From Plecoglossus altivelis (taxonomy: Eukaryota; Chordata; Actinopteri; Osmeriformes; Plecoglossidae), in the NCBI GenBank assembly GCA_036571765.1, contig BROE01000017.1, positions 2,460,039 to 2,524,038 of the forward strand: 64,000 bases of DNA, read 5' to 3'. Made by a program: the position numbers and the translations under genes. Positions 12,121 to 24,000 of the stretch are shown here, one piece after another; within the stretch, counting starts at the first letter, position 1; the number at the start of each line of letters is the position of its first letter. The notes beneath the pieces are model-generated. The model saw only the letters and a list, made by a program, of their open reading frames with translations, had not been told where the DNA came from and searched no databases.

Positions 12121-14160
12121 CCACACACACAAGAGCTCCATAGTCTACCACAATTTAGACACGCAACAAAACTCACCAACAACCCAACAACCCTATCATC
12201 CCTACCACAAAAACACAAACCAAACAACAAAACACAAAACACATCCCCAAACCCCTAACACCCAAGAACCCAAAAAAACTCCCTACCAAAATCAGAACGA
12301 GACATAAAAAACAAAAAATCGATCACAAAAACAAAACACTCAACTTCCTTTATAGATCAACTGCAACAATCCTCTTCACCGGATCACATCAATGTTACCC
12401 AAAGAGGTCCCCCACGCTCGGCCGTCCCACTCTGTCTCCAACCTCTCTCTACCGGTATTGGACAATCTACCCAAAACCCATCAGCCACCATCTCCGAGTG
12501 GCTCACAAGCGATCGACTACCGTCCCATCCCTATTTAATACTACAAAAACCCACTCACGTTTCGAGCAGCCACGAGCGCACGCTGCCAGCCGCTTCGACG
12601 GATCCGAAGCGAAAGCAAACGGGATTGGCCGAAAACTTGACGATCCGCCTAAAGATACCTGGGACGTCTGGCTGAACATGTAAACCGCTCAGACTCCGAT
12701 TCCCCACCGCGCGAACACGTGTATTCTACAGTTGTTTTGAAGTTCGTCAAGGCCAAGATGGGTGGAAAGGAAGAAAAACAAGAGGGCGTGACATTAGGGG
12801 CGGCGAACTGGCATGAAGGCTAGTGGAACAAGGGTCGGGAAGGTCAAGGTGTGTTGGATGGAAAGTGTGAGAGATGAAATGTCATGGTACACAAAAGCAA
12901 CGAATAACCAGCAAAAATGCAGGAGGCAGCATAGGCAAAATCAGGGGCACAGCAAAGGCGTCAATACCAGAGAGAAATTGATACGTAATCAGACAAGACA
13001 TGCATCGAGTGAGCAGGAGAAACCGCCATATCCTCTCTCCTTCCTCTACTCCATTACCTCTCGCCTACATCTCTTCACTTTCCATCTCTCCCATTACGCA
13101 TCATCAAACTCCTTCCTATCCGCTTCCTCTCTCACATACCTCTCGCCTTCAATCTCTCCTTTCCTGCTCATCCTCCATAATCTCCTATCCTCTTCTCCTT
13201 ACCTCTTCGCCTTACCCTCCTATCCTCGCAGAACCCCTCCTACTCCACCTTAACCTCTCTCCTATCCTCTCGCACATTCCCTCTCTCTACCTCTCTCCTT
13301 ACCTCTCTCTTCCATTCTCTCTCAAAATCCTTCTCCTTCCTCAAGCCTCCTTTCCTCGCTCCTATTCCTCATCATCCTTGCCTCTAACTCCCAATTCCAC
13401 TACTCCTCCCTCCTTAACCTCTCTCTAACCCTCTACCATAAAAAAAATCCTCTCAATCCCTTCCCTCCTATATCCTCTCCACCTTCCCTTCTCTCTAATC
13501 CTCTTTTCCTTCCTCTACTCCTTCCTCTCCCTTCCTCTCTCGTTACCTCTCGCCTTCCCCTCCCTTTTTTTCACCTATCTTGTCACGGCATGACAGTTTC
13601 TCTATTTGTTTCAAAAGAAAATGTTAAAAAACACAAAACAACAAAAAAACATCCATAAGCTGAAAACTCATAACATACCCCCCCCCCACCCAACCACCAC
13701 ACAGACATACATACACACCTACACACAAGAAAAAGAAAAAAAAAAAAAATAGAATAAAAAAAAAAAACAAAAAAAAAAAATAAAAAAGAAGAAAAAAAAA
13801 AAAAAAAAAAATTAAAAAAAAAAAATATAAAACAAAATCAAAAAAATAGCTAAAAAAGGCGTCGGACCTGGACACCCTTCCGAAAAAAACCACACAACCT
13901 GAGTAGACCACGAGCGAGAGTGCGTCAAGTCGACGAGCTGCGACGACTCGCTTTGCTCATACTCTAGAAAAGTCAATGTGTGTAGGTTATCTGGAACGAG
14001 ACAGCAACGGCTCGTTGGGTTCTGAAGGTAAATGCGCGTCCAGGGCATTGCTAACGCCTTAAGAACCATACGGGAATAGGGAGCCAACGGAAAGCCTTGA
14101 GTTGTGTTTTTCAAACCCCCACCCCCCCCATCACAGCACATACACACCAACACACACCAC
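12121..14160. repeat. Noisy duplicate of 11095-12108 bridging the gap (probable assembly artefact)
   Basis: 12121-12405 repeats 11095-11244 with many indels (for example CTCAACTTCCTTT, CTCTTCACCGGATCACATC). 13678-14157 repeats 11805-12108 (AAATGCGCGTCCAGGGC, GGAGCCAA, GTTGTGTTTTTCAAACCCCC). Between them 12406-13677 has no clean counterpart and sits where the N gap is. An A-rich run at 13737-13857 replaces a short AGAAAAAGAAAA in the clean copy. The pattern fits an unpolished long read placed beside the gap it spans. Confidence 0.85.
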
Positions 14161-15944
14161 CCCCCCCCCCCCCCACCCCCTCCTCCATCCGCTCACTCAT
14201 ACATCCAACATTTTCTACGACCGTACGTACCTGGACTCGTGCGGCCTGAGGCTGTTAAAAGCGCAGAAGAACCCAATAAAATAGACAATAACAAACCAAG
14301 CCTTACGGTTTCCATGGCTGCACGATGCATCTGTCCCGCGGGATGCACCGTGGAGGAACGAGCGTCTTATCAACCATCACCTTGGTAATAACCCTCCCTG
14401 GAGTCTCCAGCGCCTGCGTCAAGACTTAACGAGAACCCAGGGTGAAATCTCTCTCCCATTCCAGCCACCGCCATTGATTTGGGCTTAATCTGTTTCTGCG
14501 CGTGTGCGCGTGCGGGCGGGAGCGTGCGAGCGAGCGAGCGCGTGCGCTCTCGCCGCGCTTGTGCAAGTGTGGGGATTTGTGTATGGGGTAATGTGTAAAC
14601 TATCGACTAGGCGAAACCCTATCTCATCTCTTTCTCTGCGTGCGTGCGTGCGCGCGTGCGTGCGTGCGCACGTTTATGTATGTGTCCATTGATTCATTGA
14701 TATGTGTTTTGCTTTTGGGAGACTTGTGTGATTGCGTTTGTGTGTCGCCCCCTTCAATAAGTCAGCAGATCTGAAGTCCGGCGACCATACAGCCATCGGA
14801 ACAGTAAAAAGAGTTAAACAGGTTGAAAAAATATCGAAGCTTCTGTCGAATGGGAGCGATATAGGAGGGGTCGCGTGCGGAAATCTTCGCTTTCGTCTCA
14901 AATGAAACAATCTCGGTGGCCTTCGGGGTTTGTCAGGGTTTCGTGGTCAACCGTCGAATCTTCTGGACGTCTCCAAAGAGAATTGAGGATCTTCGTATGC
15001 AAGGGAGAGTCGTCTCGAAATACCTTCGGAACGCTCGTTGAGATAAGCTCGGGAATGCTTTATCAGTGGTGATTTGTTGAGCCTTTCCATGGAACTAATT
15101 GTAGTACGTTATGCAGACGCACGTCACTTCATTTTTTGCAAACACAGTTGCTGCGCACATCCTATTTTGACTCGAAACTTCTGAGAGGGCTCGCTGGGGA
15201 AAGGCTTACAGAGGGCTGCTCCTTACAGTCTCTTAGAGGTCGCGTCAGTTCGATTCCGGCTCTTATGAGAATTTCCTCTCCGTACGACCCGCTGCGAAAA
15301 CGTGCGGCTCGCCTTAACGGAACAAAGACCGGAAACGGACGAAATCAAACGCAGTAAAAGAGCAGGCAGACCGAAGCATCGCCGCGACCAGGAGTTTCCG
15401 TTTACCCCGACGCTAAACCGACCGCCATCGCGCCGCTCGCTCGGGCCCCGCCTTCCGACGAACAGTCTTGTCTCTGATTTCCAACGGTTGGATCGATACG
15501 GCGGGTTCGCTCGAGGTAAATTGGTCGGACTGTACGTAATGACCTTCGGGCCAACGCACGGAATAGGAAAAACAACACTTTGCAATCCTACGAACCTGCT
15601 GTTTGGGTCCTTAGCGTGACCTTATGTCACCGAACAGCAACACTTCGTAGCTGCTCCTCTGGAGGATCGTTCTTTCGGTACGTGTGAGATTGAGGTATTG
15701 CAGATGGGTCAAACGTACCTGCCATGGGTTTGCTTTGGAACACAGCACTCCTCCCTTCCAAATTCAAAGCGGAGCAATCCACTTGGAGAACGCCGCAGCC
15801 CACGCTGGAGTTAAAACAACGTCGATATCTTATTTGAGTGAAATATGCCTTTGACTATACCTTTAACGAAGCTATGGTTGTCCCCTGCTTGGACTTGTCA
15901 ATACAAGCCTCCTAGACCACTAATAGGATAGAGGACTAGCATGG
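14161..15944. other. Unique sequence, no gene recognised
   Basis: 14290-14480 looks like a conserved noncoding block; 14500-14670 is GCGT-rich; 14700-15940 is complex sequence without recognisable exons on either strand. Confidence 0.4.
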
Positions 15945-15990
15945 AGTTGTGTGTGTGTGTGTGTGTTGGGTGTGTGTGTGTGTGTGTGTT

Positions 15991-16027
<37 letters not shown>

Positions 16028-16290
16028 GGGTGTGTGTGTGTGTGTTGGGTGTGTGTGTGTGTGTGTTGTGTCCAAGCAGCCAACAACAGCTTCTTTATTG
16101 TTTGCCTCAACACACATAAACACCAGACCCTTGGGGTGATGGGCAAAGTGTGTGTGTGTTTATGTGGCGCGCTTGCGTCTGGGCGCACGCACACGCGCAT
16201 TTAAGTCTTGCGCGCGGCCGGTCGTATACGGGCACGTTTGCGCGTGCGTTTGCGTGTGTGTGAGCACCTGCGTGTGTGTGTGTGACATCA
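15945..16290. repeat. GT microsatellite with TTGGG interruptions
   Basis: GT runs punctuated by four GTTGGGT interruptions (15945-16070), then shorter GT/GC tracts to 16290. Confidence 0.9.
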
Positions 16291-17264
16291 CAGGGGACCG
16301 GCCCCTAACAGCCTGTGCCTGGTATCCTGTGACGCTCAGCTTGTCTCAGCCTCGCGTCGTCAGGAAGCCCGAACGCCCAGCTGTCGCGATCTGCTAGCGT
16401 GCGGCCACCATCAAAGCCTTGAACGCCCCCAAAATGCTCCGAGTATGTCACGTCGCCCCTTCCCACGTTCGCGGGGCGCTTCAACTTGCAGGCCGCTGGT
16501 ATTTTCCATCTGCGACCCTGAACATGCAAACCCCCCCCCCCTCGACAACCTAGACAATCTCTAAGTCTTCGTCCTCGTTGCGGACACCCCGGGAGTCGCA
16601 GTGTGGGGAGTTACACCGTGCTGAACGTACAACAACCGGCGCGACCGATTTAGCCACGTGACCGGTTTTTCTACTACGTGAGAAACATGTGAAAAAAGAC
16701 ACAGAGGCAGAGAATAGGTAGAAGAAGGAGAGAGATGGAGGGAGAGAGTGAGGGTCTGCCTTGCCTGTCTGTCCTTTCTGTCCAACCAACTCGCCTCGCC
16801 TTGCCTTGCCTTGCCTTGCCTTGCCTGCCTCCCCTGCCTGTGCAGGGGCATTTGGACGGGGGGAAGGGCACGTCGGCTGGCCAAGAGGGTGAGCAGATCA
16901 GCACGGCTCAGTGTCTGCGAGGCGGCGATAAGATTCCAGGATTCTCCCACTGTGACAGGCTCGCTCACCCACCCTAACACCCCCTCTGTAGACACACACA
17001 CGCACGCACGCACACCCTCTGGCTTCTACACCTCAGCAGTCAGGATCGACATGCAGAGCTCCAACTCCACCCCGTAGACTCCTAAACTCCGCCGTTGTAT
17101 CAAGTTCCGGATTATTCGGACCGGCGGCGATGGCGGTCAACGGCTGGCGCTCGTGGCGACGCGTAACGTCGGCGTGCCGCACGTACCCTTCCACCGAACA
17201 GGAGGACAACAGGAGGGACAGGCGACCGTTCCACCATTTTTTCTTTCCACGCGCACACACCCTA

Positions 17265-17295
<31 letters not shown>

Positions 17296-17925
17296 GAGCA
17301 AAGCCCCACACGAACACACAGGGGAGGGGGGGAGGAGGGAGGGGAGGGAGGGGGGAGGGGGAGGGGAGGGGGGAGGCCCACCGCCTGAAACCACGACCCA
17401 AGACCCAGCTGCAACGCACACCGCACGCACGCGCGCAATCACGCCCGCTCGCTCGCTCCCCCGCTCCCCGGCTCTCTTTCTTTATCTCTGTTGGTTACCC
17501 ATACACACACCCCCACGCACACCCCAACCCCCACCACCACCCACCCCTCCTCCCTCCCTCCCTTTACCCCCCTCCTCCCTCCCCGCCCTCCTCCTCCTCC
17601 CATCCCCACACACCCCCGGCATACTGAGCAAGATAAATAACCAGCAGCTGCTGCCCGGGCCAGAGGCGAGCGAGAGACGCCGCGGCCGCACATTAATCAA
17701 TGCAAGCCTCTGCTTCCTCTCCTCCCCCCAACCCTCCCCTCCTCCCCCCTCTCCCCAGCCTTGGCAGATGCATCCAGCCCATCGCTGTTCACCAGGGGTG
17801 AGCTGAATACGCGCTCTCCAAGCCCCTCGGCTCGCCAAGCCTGCTCGCTACGGCCCTCCGCACACAAGCCCGCCTCACCACTGGCCCCGCACCCCTCTCC
17901 CCCCCCCTCCCTGCTCCCTCCGTAA
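16291..17925. other. GC-rich region with simple repeats, no supported gene
   Basis: Holds a CTTGC pentanucleotide run (16793-16828), CT (17266-17296), G-rich 17320-17380 and C-rich 17510-17610 and 17720-17760. Long frames here are low-complexity. Confidence 0.6.
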
Positions 17926-17929
17926 CCCC

Positions 17930-18360
17930 CCATCGAATATTGCAATTAGAAAAAAAAGAAGAAGAAAAAACTCTCTTGCTAATGCCGCATTATAGGAAAG
18001 TGCCTCCGTGTCGGCCACATTCTAATAACTGGAGTACCAGGGTTTGGGCGTGCAGAGGAGGGGGGAAATATTCTTGACATTTTCATTATTTCCGCAGGAA
18101 TTGAAAATTCACACTACTTGCCAGTAGTGGTCCAGTCCTCCAGTTCTCCCTATCTTATTAGAAGCCAAATTGGTTTGATTCCCATTGATATTGTTGTTTA
18201 GATGCATGCGGTCTGCGAGAGCCATTACCGCGGAACGGTAAAAGACAATGCTAGCATTGATCCGGAAGTGAGCGCCTTGAAAGACTAGGCTGTACGTTTT
18301 AGCTTACAGACCAAGCATTGTGTTAATGTGTCATGATGCTCCTCCGGCTTAATTACTAGT
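17930..18360. promoter_or_regulatory. Candidate conserved noncoding element(s)
   Basis: 430 bp of non-repetitive sequence in a repeat-rich setting, rich in homeodomain-like ATTA/TAAT cores (GCAATTAG, CTTATTAGAAGCC, CTAATAACTGG). Judged by texture only. Confidence 0.25.
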
Positions 18361-18389
18361 TCAAAGCTGCGAAGGTGCCCAGGTCCTCA

Positions 18390-18770
18390 CACACACACTC
18401 ACGCACTCGCACACTCACACACACAAACACACACTCACTCACACCACACTCACACACACACCGTACACACACACTCACACACTCACACTCTCCACCAACA
18501 CACTCACACACACTCACACACTACACACATACTAAAGGGTTAGGGTTGCTGTCTCTATGAGATGATCCGCTTCTTCGCTGTCTGTGACGTCACCGCTCAC
18601 ACATAGCAGCACACACAGCATGCACAGCAACACGCACAGCACACACACAGCACCAACACCACAACCCACGCACACGCACACACGCACAGCACACACACAC
18701 ACAGCACGCACATAGCACACACACAGCACACACGCACAGCACACCACACACACACCCAGACACAGGCAAG
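18390..18770. repeat. CA-rich microsatellites
   Basis: CACACTCACA tract 18390-18535 and CACACAGCACACA tract 18595-18765. Confidence 0.9.
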
Positions 18771-19984
18771 CTGCTATCCATCATCCAAACTCCTTTTCAT
18801 CCAAACGCGCCCTGTCGCGGATTTAAATCCAATGGAATCGCCTTCTTGATATTATTAAGTAATGATCAATTATTCAACACTTTGTAATTGTTTCCTTTTA
18901 CCTGTAAATGTCATGTGTTAGTAGGGGGAGGAGTCGGTGACCTTTGAAAGGCTAGGGGGGGGGTCTCCACATTTTGAGAGCGGGCTGTACATTTTGCGTC
19001 AATATCCTCGCGTTGAATCTAAATGTTTTTGATGGGCTTCAACCCCACAACACTTTATCAACCCGTGCGTGACCCCCCCCTGTACATATTCCTGGATAGT
19101 ATTCACAAGACCCGTTTAGCATCGACAGAATCATCCACTCCCAAAAAATAGTGACTCCCAGATATTTCACCTTTCACTTCCTGGAGGTAGATGACGTAGA
19201 CGATTCTGACCCTGGTCTAGAGCTTTCGCGCTCGCTCCAGACGAGCTCGTGTGGAATCTATCTTATCGTCTTCCCAAGGGGCTTCCGGGCTTGTCTCTGA
19301 CGTGGCCTCGGTTGCCTGATGGAGCATTGTAGTGTCGTGTAAAAACACGGTGAGATGAAATGTAGAAACGTCTGCTGAGACAGAAAAACGGTTTGACCCA
19401 GTGAAAACTGTACGGTGAGCGTATGCAACACCGTACCCACGTTTCATGCCCTAAGGCTTCCTAGCCCAACATAATTATTTAGAGTAATTCTGTCCATTAA
19501 GAACAATGGTAAAACCTCGTTTTACTGTTACATATGCGAATGCTGATTCTCACACTATAATTCTCCCTGGGTTAGTTAGTCTTGACTGAACCAAATGTAA
19601 ATTCTTCATACGGCTTCATACTGATGGACTTTGAAATGTTCGATGGGTACCCAAACATTCTAGGTGTGTAACTTCTTGAAGTGTAGGCTCAGGGTGTGAC
19701 GTGACGTGTAAGCTGTCTAGTGGTTCTTACGGCACGAGTCATCCTGTAAGCGCCAGATCATTCATGAACCACGCGCTACGTCCTCGATCTCCTTTAATGA
19801 CTTCCTCCTCTCAACCCCAGAAATCGTTTATTTTATCCAATGATACGAAAAGGGGGGGAAAAAAGTCGGAAAGATTTCATACTGCAGTCATCAGTTCAGA
19901 AGGATGTTTAAGAAAGAGAACTAAACACATGCGGACAAGTAGACAGACGTCGGAACTGTAAATTTTGACACAAATACATGCATT
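18771..19984. other. Unique sequence downstream of cxxc5, no gene seen
   Basis: Complex sequence without recognisable exon or repeat. Confidence 0.5.
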
Positions 19985-20988
19985 CGTTTTTATTCACAAA
20001 ACCAGTCCAATTTTCTAAATGAATACAAACATCGCTGTTGTTTTTAAAATATGTAGCTACCAGCAACATAATGAAAAAAAAAAAAACATAAAAAAGAATC
20101 TTCGTATTCAGTGCGTTCAAATGGGTAGACTCCGAGCAAGTGCTGTCTCCTATAGCGCTGTTAGCCCTCCTGCGCTGTTGTTGCGCACACGCTCATTTGG
20201 GCCACAGTTACATAAGGCTGCCAGTTTTACAAAACAAAATACAGGCCTGGGAATACAGACTAGGAAACCTACATGGCTGGTCAACTGGGAAGATTGAGCG
20301 ATGGCCGAAGAGTGTCAAAGGCCAAAATCAGGACCGTTCTCAATCAGAAATCTGGATTTGGACATTTTGAAAACAATTCCGTTGCTTTTAGAAAGACCGT
20401 TGATCCGTTTCAAAACTATATTCTTAAAACGAAACTCATAAAATAGACAAGGGTTTAAGTAAGAACAATGGTGCTAAATTACAATAGTGCTTGCCATTAG
20501 CCACTAGTTTTTAAAATATAGCCGTAAATTTACATTCTCTACACAAGTACTGTATCGTTCCACACGTGAACAACATTAACACCAAACACAGAAATTAGTT
20601 GATTGTCCACACTCAGTCCATCATTTCTGTTTGGCAATGAACAGTTCCATGTCTAAGCGACAGAAAAAACCTGCTGGAAAAGGACAAAAAGTACCAAAAT
20701 GGAAACATATAAAAGGGAATGAAAGTTGCCATAGATTTTTTTCATTATGTTTAATTTTTGGTTCAAGGAATAAGTAGGTGCATCCATTACTCGATTGATT
20801 ATTTTGTAACATTTCTGTTTTCTTTTTTTTCTTTCTCTCCTTTTCGTTTGCTTTGTTTGTTGTTTTGTCAGCCATGTCCAGCCCGAGACAATCCAACGAA
20901 GTTTGCATGCACTGGAATCCGCAAGCTTTGTACAGTGGAGAGGTAGGAGGAGGAGAAGGAGGTGGGGAGAGGGATCGGGGGCTCAGTC
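19985..20988 (-). other. cxxc5: Probable cxxc5 3' UTR with poly(A) signal
   Basis: About 1 kb of AT-rich, non-repetitive sequence downstream (minus strand) of the cxxc5 stop, with no other gene. A minus-strand AATAAA (19989-19994) is the best candidate polyadenylation signal; a length near 1 kb is reasonable for this family. Position-based inference only. Confidence 0.4.
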
Positions 20989-21031
20989 CTACTGAACCAC
21001 CTGAACGTGCTCCTTAGGAAAGACATCACCT
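20989..21031 (-). CDS. cxxc5: cxxc5 terminal coding exon, apparently carrying several 1-bp indels
   Basis: After a pyrimidine-rich acceptor ending CTCCAG (AG at 21033-21032) the minus strand reads toward FRWF and a TAG at 20991-20989. Vertebrate CXXC5 ends KVMLPTGAAFRWFQ. Here the literal reading that stays open (using the AG at 21031-21030) gives VMSFLRSTFRWFSRTE and runs on to a TGA at 20870-20868, 53 codons from the GTG at 21029. Aligning bases rather than codons matches the expected ending with about six single-base gains or losses, and the TAG then falls exactly after TTC-CAG. I infer sequence error rather than a new C-terminus; a real frameshift cannot be excluded. Confidence 0.7.
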
Positions 21032-24000
21032 CTGGAGATGAGAGGGGAAGAGAAGAGAGCAGAACAGACAAACAGACAGAGAGAGAAACAGAAAAATATG
21101 ACATACATTTCGAATGACATTTGTAATTTAAAAGCATCTAGAATGTAACCATTAGCTTGGTATTTTGATCTCCAGTTTGTGGCCAAGACTAAGGAGGGCA
21201 CGTTTGGAGAAAATACTGTTGCCTGCACGTAGAACCTTCTCCTCAAACGTAGGTGGACACATACACAACAAAAACACACCTTTCCGCCAAACATCCTCCC
21301 CCACGTCTTCTCCTCCCTTCCCTCCCTTTCCTCCAGCCAAGCAGGATCATAAACTCTGCATCCGCCCAGCCCTCATCCCCCCACTCCCGCACCTCTCCCT
21401 TGCCTGTCCAAGCCATCCTCCCCCTTCCTCCTTCCTCCCCCCCTCCCCCCTCCCAACCTCCCCCCTCCTCCCCCCGCCCCACAGCACATGGCAAAACTGG
21501 CTGGCTCCACGCGAAACCCGATATGGCGCATTTATTATTTAGTCACCACGCAGTCACGTCCCTCTCCCGGTCGACCACAGCGCTCTCGTTGACACGCTCT
21601 CTCTCTTCCCTCTGTCTCTCTCATCCTCTCTCTCCCTCTCTCGCTCTCTCTCTCGCTCTCCTCGCTTTCCCAGGTGTCTCTCTCTGTCTGCAGGCTATGA
21701 CCAGGAAGCAGCATGCAGACAGACACGGACCGGAACGGCACGTCCCCCCCCCCCTCCCCCCAGCTTGGTACCTTCATCAGACAAGCGGACCACCAGGGCT
21801 GGGCCTCTGGGTTACCTTCATCAGAGACAAGAGTACCACCAGGGCTGGGCCTCTGGGTTACCTTCATCAGAGACAAGAGGACCACCAGGGCTGGGCCTCT
21901 GGAGATGCAGCAAAAACACCACCTGACGCGACAGTTTTTTTTTCCCTTCTTCTTCTTTTTTGGCCATCAGAGGCGCTGGTCAGAACCTAGCAGGAGCTGC
22001 TCGGCTGACACTTCCACACCCACACACTCCCTCGTCCGGGCTCTCGCACTTACGCCATGTATCTCCACCACACCACGCACGCACACACACGGATAGGTTC
22101 AGCAACGATGCGTTTGTACTCTTCAACTACTCCAGCCATGCACGGAGCACATGAGCTTCCACAAAAGAGAACGAATGCATAAAGAAATGGGGAATAGCCC
22201 AAAAATGGGCAATGCAATTTCATCAGCAACGCAAAATTGCGCTGAAAATCGACCACATTTACAAGCAGACCTAATAACTTTCACTTTTGTCATAGATGTG
22301 GTTGGATATGCAAGCGTCCGTTCATTCATTCATCGACCAAGAACGAAGTGCGATTGTCCAAAAATGTAAAAAGTCCTTATCACGCTCGCAGTAATTGAGA
22401 TGACTACATAAAGAAGACAACATCACAGCGGCAGCCTACAGACATGAACCCGCCCTGGCCAGAACGCATGATGAAGAGCATGAAAAAATGTAGAGGTCGG
22501 CAAAGGTCAAGGGCTAAATGCATCACAGCAGTGACCTTTCAACTCTGTCACTCGGGGGGAAAAAAAGAAGAAAAACCAGCCTTCCAATTACTCTCTTCCT
22601 CACAAGGAATCGACCTATGGCGTTTCCAGTGGCACCTGATCCGACCACCGCAAAGTCCGGCTCTGTACTCTCATTGGCTGGTTTAAAGTAGGAGGAGTTT
22701 CTCCAAGGACATCCCCACTCATTCCAACTGGCCAAATCCATGCCCTCGATCCTAATCTTCTCATTGATTTGACTGTGAATGTGCTACATTGCTGTGAGGT
22801 TGGCCGCACCTACACACTAAATTCACGAAGACCAATTCTACCAACACACCCAATTCGCTAACCCAAGTCAAGACCAGACCTACGTATCGAATTTCCCAAG
22901 GTTGAAACTCGGATCAAACTCTCGGAAACGTTCCCTATCTACTTTACCCCGTTCTGGACTGTCAGCTAGTGACTGCGTGACCCAGCCTCAGTGTGCAGAA
23001 GGAATGCTGTGTTCAAAGCCAAGGGTTAGCCTCCATTCTCCCCATCAATCATGCCCTCCTGGACAGGCCCCCGGTCACAGGAGCCTCGTCACGTGACCTC
23101 GACACCCTGAACCTCCGACAGATTTAGAGGCTGATGTCACCCACGGCCCATTCCTAGGTAGGGGACTTGATACCTTTGCTACTGCTGCTGTATGTATGCC
23201 TGTGTGTGCGTCTACCTGAGTTGTTCTCTGTCTGTTTGTAGCACCCTTCGTCTTGTCTTCATTTCCCTAACAGACTGCTGTCGTATCGTCCGCCTGCTGT
23301 CGCTTCCTCTGCCGCTGTCTCTCCCGTCCACGTTGCCGTCCCTGTCAACCTGCCTTCTACCGACATAGTTTTATGACTTCTAGCCCGCCTGTCTGCTCCT
23401 GACCTGCCTGCCACTTCCGCCTGTCTGCCTTCCAGCCAGCCTCCTGTCTGTCTGCCTGCCTCCTCCGCCTGCCCTGCCGTCGCCTGCCTGTCTCCACCGT
23501 CTGCCTGCCTGGCTGCTTGCCTGACAGACTCATGTCTGTCTGTCTGTTCCCCCCTCCGACTGTTCTCAACCTCCTGCAGCCCTGCCGACCGTTCTGCTTT
23601 GCTCAATGTCAGACTGCATGCTGCGTGTCACCTAGTTCTGTCCGCCATCCGCAGTCCAGAGTGATCCCAAGCCTGGGAGCAAAAAGCACAAAGTGGAGGT
23701 GCGGAAAGCTGGGGGGAGGGGACAGACATAGAATACTCCCATGATACCATTTTCAAACCGGTCACATACCATTTTTCCATGCTTGATTACAAGAAATCTC
23801 ACTTCAATTGTACGCCGGAGCACAACAAGAAGGACACACCAGCTACTACCGACACACAACAAGGACAAGCATGACCTTCCCGCCAAACCACTTAGGCCGA
23901 TAAATCTCCCACAGCCCAAAAAACATAAACCTACATCTATGTCGACCAGTCGCCGACACCGACGCAGTCATCTTGCACAAACCAAATCCTCATCCACATG

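Noticed and set aside
13737..13857. A-rich run as a retrogene or LINE/SINE poly(A) tail
   Set aside because: The clean copy at 11842 has only a short AGAAAAAGAAAA here, so the run looks like read noise.
20868..20988. Extended cxxc5 C-terminus (38 residues after FRWF)
   Set aside because: Exists only if the apparent indels in the terminal exon are taken literally; the conserved stop lies at 20989-20991 one frame away.
23259..23606. Gln/Arg/Ala-rich minus-strand frame
   Set aside because: Arises from CTGCCTGTC-type imperfect repeats in the cxxc5 intron.
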